Assembly (NCBI RefSeq): GCF_014873765.1
Contig: NZ_JADBGG010000002.1
Coordinates: 1 to 64,000, forward strand
DNA from: Desulfomicrobium macestii
GTDB taxonomy: Bacteria; Desulfobacterota; Desulfovibrionia; Desulfovibrionales; Desulfomicrobiaceae
Length of the DNA stretch: 64,000 bases
Reading direction: 5' to 3'
Part shown: piece after piece, positions 62,380-64,000 of the stretch
Layout of the letters: each line of letters begins with the position of its first letter
Position numbering within the stretch: position 1 is the first letter of the stretch
Notes under the pieces: generated by a model
What the model saw: only the letters and a program-made list of their open reading frames with translations
Databases searched by the model: none
What the model was told of the DNA's origin: nothing
Made by a program: the position numbers and the translations under genes

Positions 62380-63369
62380 CTAAAATTGCAACAAGGCCGA
62401 TGCCCAGGTAAATCCGCCGCCAAAGGCCGTGAGCAGGACTTTCATGCCGGGCTGGATGCGGCCGCTGGCCACGGCTTCGGTCAGGGCGATGGGTATGGAA
62501 GCTGCGGAAGTGTTTCCGATCCGGTCGACATTGACGTAGATTTTTTCCGAGTCCACGTTCAATTTTTTTCCGATGGCTTCGATGATCCGGATATTGGCCT
62601 GGTGGGGGATGATGAGGTCGATGTCGTCCGTGGTCAGCCCGTTTTTCTCGAGCAGATTCGCGGAAATTTCCACCATGCAGCGTACGGCGTGCTTGAAGAC
62701 GTCGCGTCCGTTCATTTCTACAAAATATTCCGGTCCGATGGTCTGGCCAAGGACCGGTTTGCACGCCGAGCCGCCACCGTGGACGGTCAGGAGGCTGCCC
62801 ACGGAGCCGTCGGCCTTGAGCATGGCGTCGATGACCTTGACGCGTCCGGGGTTTGCCTGCCCGGTGACGATGGCCGCGCCCGCCCCGTCCCCGAAGAGCA
62901 CGCAGGTGGTGCGGTCCTCGAAGTTGAGGCGCGAGGTGGTCACTTCACTGCCGACGATCAGGATCTTGGCGTCCGGGTACATGCAGGTGTAGGCCCGGGC
63001 AGTCTCCAGGCAATACAGAAAGCCGGAGCAGGCCGCGGCCAGATCGAAGGCCGGGATGCCCTTGAGACCCAGCATGTCTTGCAGCAGGCAGGCAGTGCTG
63101 GGCAGGTTGTAGTCTCCGGAAAATGTACCCACAAAAATATGCGTGAGGTCCTGGGCGGTCATTCCCGCGTTTTCCAGGGCATTGCATGCGGCATGGTAGG
63201 CCAGGACGGAGCAGGGCTCGTCGGCCTGGGCGAAATGTCTGGTTGCGATGCCGGTGCGCGTGCGAATCCATTCGTCGGAAGTGTCGACGATATGTTCCAG
63301 ATCAGAATTCGTTACGAGTGTCCGGGGCAGGTGCAAGCCCAGTCCCGAAATGAAGCACGGTGAAGACAT
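62380..63369 (-). CDS. fabH: 3-oxoacyl-[acyl-carrier-protein] synthase III
   Basis: A 329-residue KAS-III that begins fatty-acid synthesis from acetyl-CoA and malonyl-ACP. Cys114 in AAACSGFLY is the nucleophile; His and Asn are in IIPHQANIRI and RIGNTSAAS. The start at ATG 63369 (MSSPCFISGLG) matches family length; a GTG at 63408 would overlap the plsX end and has no clear site. It is downstream of plsX by 48 bases. Confidence 0.96.
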   Translation of the reverse strand: MSSPCFISGLGLHLPRTLVTNSDLEHIVDTSDEWIRTRTGIATRHFAQADEPCSVLAYHAACNALENAGMTAQDLTHIFVGTFSGDYNLPSTACLLQDMLGLKGIPAFDLAAACSGFLYCLETARAYTCMYPDAKILIVGSEVTTSRLNFEDRTTCVLFGDGAGAAIVTGQANPGRVKVIDAMLKADGSVGSLLTVHGGGSACKPVLGQTIGPEYFVEMNGRDVFKHAVRCMVEISANLLEKNGLTTDDIDLIIPHQANIRIIEAIGKKLNVDSEKIYVNVDRIGNTSAASIPIALTEAVASGRIQPGMKVLLTAFGGGFTWASALLQF

Positions 63370-63417
63370 GAGAGGATTCCTACATTCCCTTGAGGGGGGC
63401 TGCGTCACGTTGCAAAG

Positions 63418-64000
63418 CTAAAGGCCCGAGGCTTCCTGCTTGAGAGCGGAGGCCTTGCCGGTCCGGGAGAATAGGCTCAGTTCCGTGTTGGCGTGCAGGC
63501 CCTCCACGAGGTAGTCGTTGGCCTTTTTTTCGACGAAAATGGCGGCTTGTTGCAGTGCGGTGGTGATGGCCCGCGCGTTGGATTTGCCGTGGCAGACAAT
63601 GGCGATGCCGTTCAGGCCAAGTATGGGCGCGCCGCCGTATTCGGCGTAGTCGATTTTTTTGGCGAAACGTTTGAAGGCGGGCAGTGCGATGAGCGTTCCA
63701 AGACGCGACCAGATTGACTTCTTGAGCTCAGTCTTGAGCATGGAAGCCAAGGCCGAGCCCAGTCCTTCGCTCAGCTTCAGGGCCACGTTGCCGACGAAAC
63801 CGTCGCAGACGATGACATCGGTCTCGCCGGTGAAGACGTCACGGCCCTCGACGTTGCCGACAAAATTGAGAGAGGAGCCCTTCAGCAAGGTAAAGGCGTC
63901 CTTGGTCAGGCTGTTGCCTTTGCCTTCTTCCTCTCCGATGCTCAAGATGCCGACTTTCGGACTGGGTATGTCCAGCACGCAACGGGCCAGCACTTCGGCC
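63418..64000 (-). CDS. plsX: phosphate acyltransferase PlsX, 5' end outside window
   Basis: The C-terminal 194 residues of PlsX, which makes acyl phosphate from acyl-ACP for phospholipid synthesis. GILSIGEEEGKG, VIVCDGFVGNVALKLSEG and GAPILGLNGIAIVCHGKSNA are the conserved motifs. The gene enters from beyond base 64000, so its start is not visible. It is the upstream neighbour of fabH, as in most bacteria. Confidence 0.95.
   Translation of the reverse strand, partial: AEVLARCVLDIPSPKVGILSIGEEEGKGNSLTKDAFTLLKGSSLNFVGNVEGRDVFTGETDVIVCDGFVGNVALKLSEGLGSALASMLKTELKKSIWSRLGTLIALPAFKRFAKKIDYAEYGGAPILGLNGIAIVCHGKSNARAITTALQQAAIFVEKKANDYLVEGLHANTELSLFSRTGKASALKQEASGL

Overview
The window looks like a single chromosomal segment of a GC-rich, Gram-negative anaerobe of the Desulfovibrionales type (Desulfomicrobium or Desulfovibrio relatives). 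This is inferred from gene content and order: an FmdE-type molybdopterin-domain protein, a TAXI-TRAP transporter, an AmrS radical SAM enzyme, LarE, abundant two-component and c-di-GMP genes, and the cluster plsX-fabH-fabG-acpP-fabF-glyA-dCMP deaminase-ribD-ribE-ribBA-ribH-nusB-leuS-lptE-holA-radC-lon, all on the minus strand. No rRNA, CRISPR array, phage or transposase gene is visible.

Layout. 1-690 is a tandem array of four paired inverted hairpin repeats (REP/BIME-like) ending exactly at the stop codon of a DsrE-family gene. 1.0-3.8 kb has a metallo-beta-lactamase hydrolase, larE and zntB. 3.9-10.4 kb is a minus-strand signalling operon (triple-receiver hybrid kinase, CheR, CheB, receiver-GGDEF). 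10.4-15 kb has a long leader before corA, a LysE exporter, a Phd/ParE toxin-antitoxin pair and the FmdE fusion. 15.1-22 kb has two tRNAs, a chemoreceptor, a HAD hydrolase, a GGDEF protein, a peroxiredoxin and a YhiN-like flavoprotein.

21.6-29.6 kb is the most distinctive region: an ATP-grasp ligase, a KamA-family radical SAM aminomutase homologue and an M20 peptidase with overlapping ends, followed in the same direction by a TAXI binding protein, a fused TRAP permease and a universal stress protein. The aminomutase keeps the iron-sulfur cysteines, PLP lysine and carboxylate-binding arginine of lysine 2,3-aminomutase, but lacks the two aspartates that read the lysine side chain. The locus could make, cleave or import a beta-amino-acid-containing compound; that is inference.

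30-46.9 kb holds a PAS-LuxR regulator beside pdxST, a receptor with a C-terminal sensor domain, an amidohydrolase with cobO, amrS, purM, another radical SAM protein, rplM-rpsI, HD and CBS proteins, and a large periplasmic-sensing kinase. 46.9-64 kb is the housekeeping block (lon, radC, holA, lptE, leuS, nusB, riboflavin genes, glyA, fatty-acid genes), ending in a plsX cut by the window edge.
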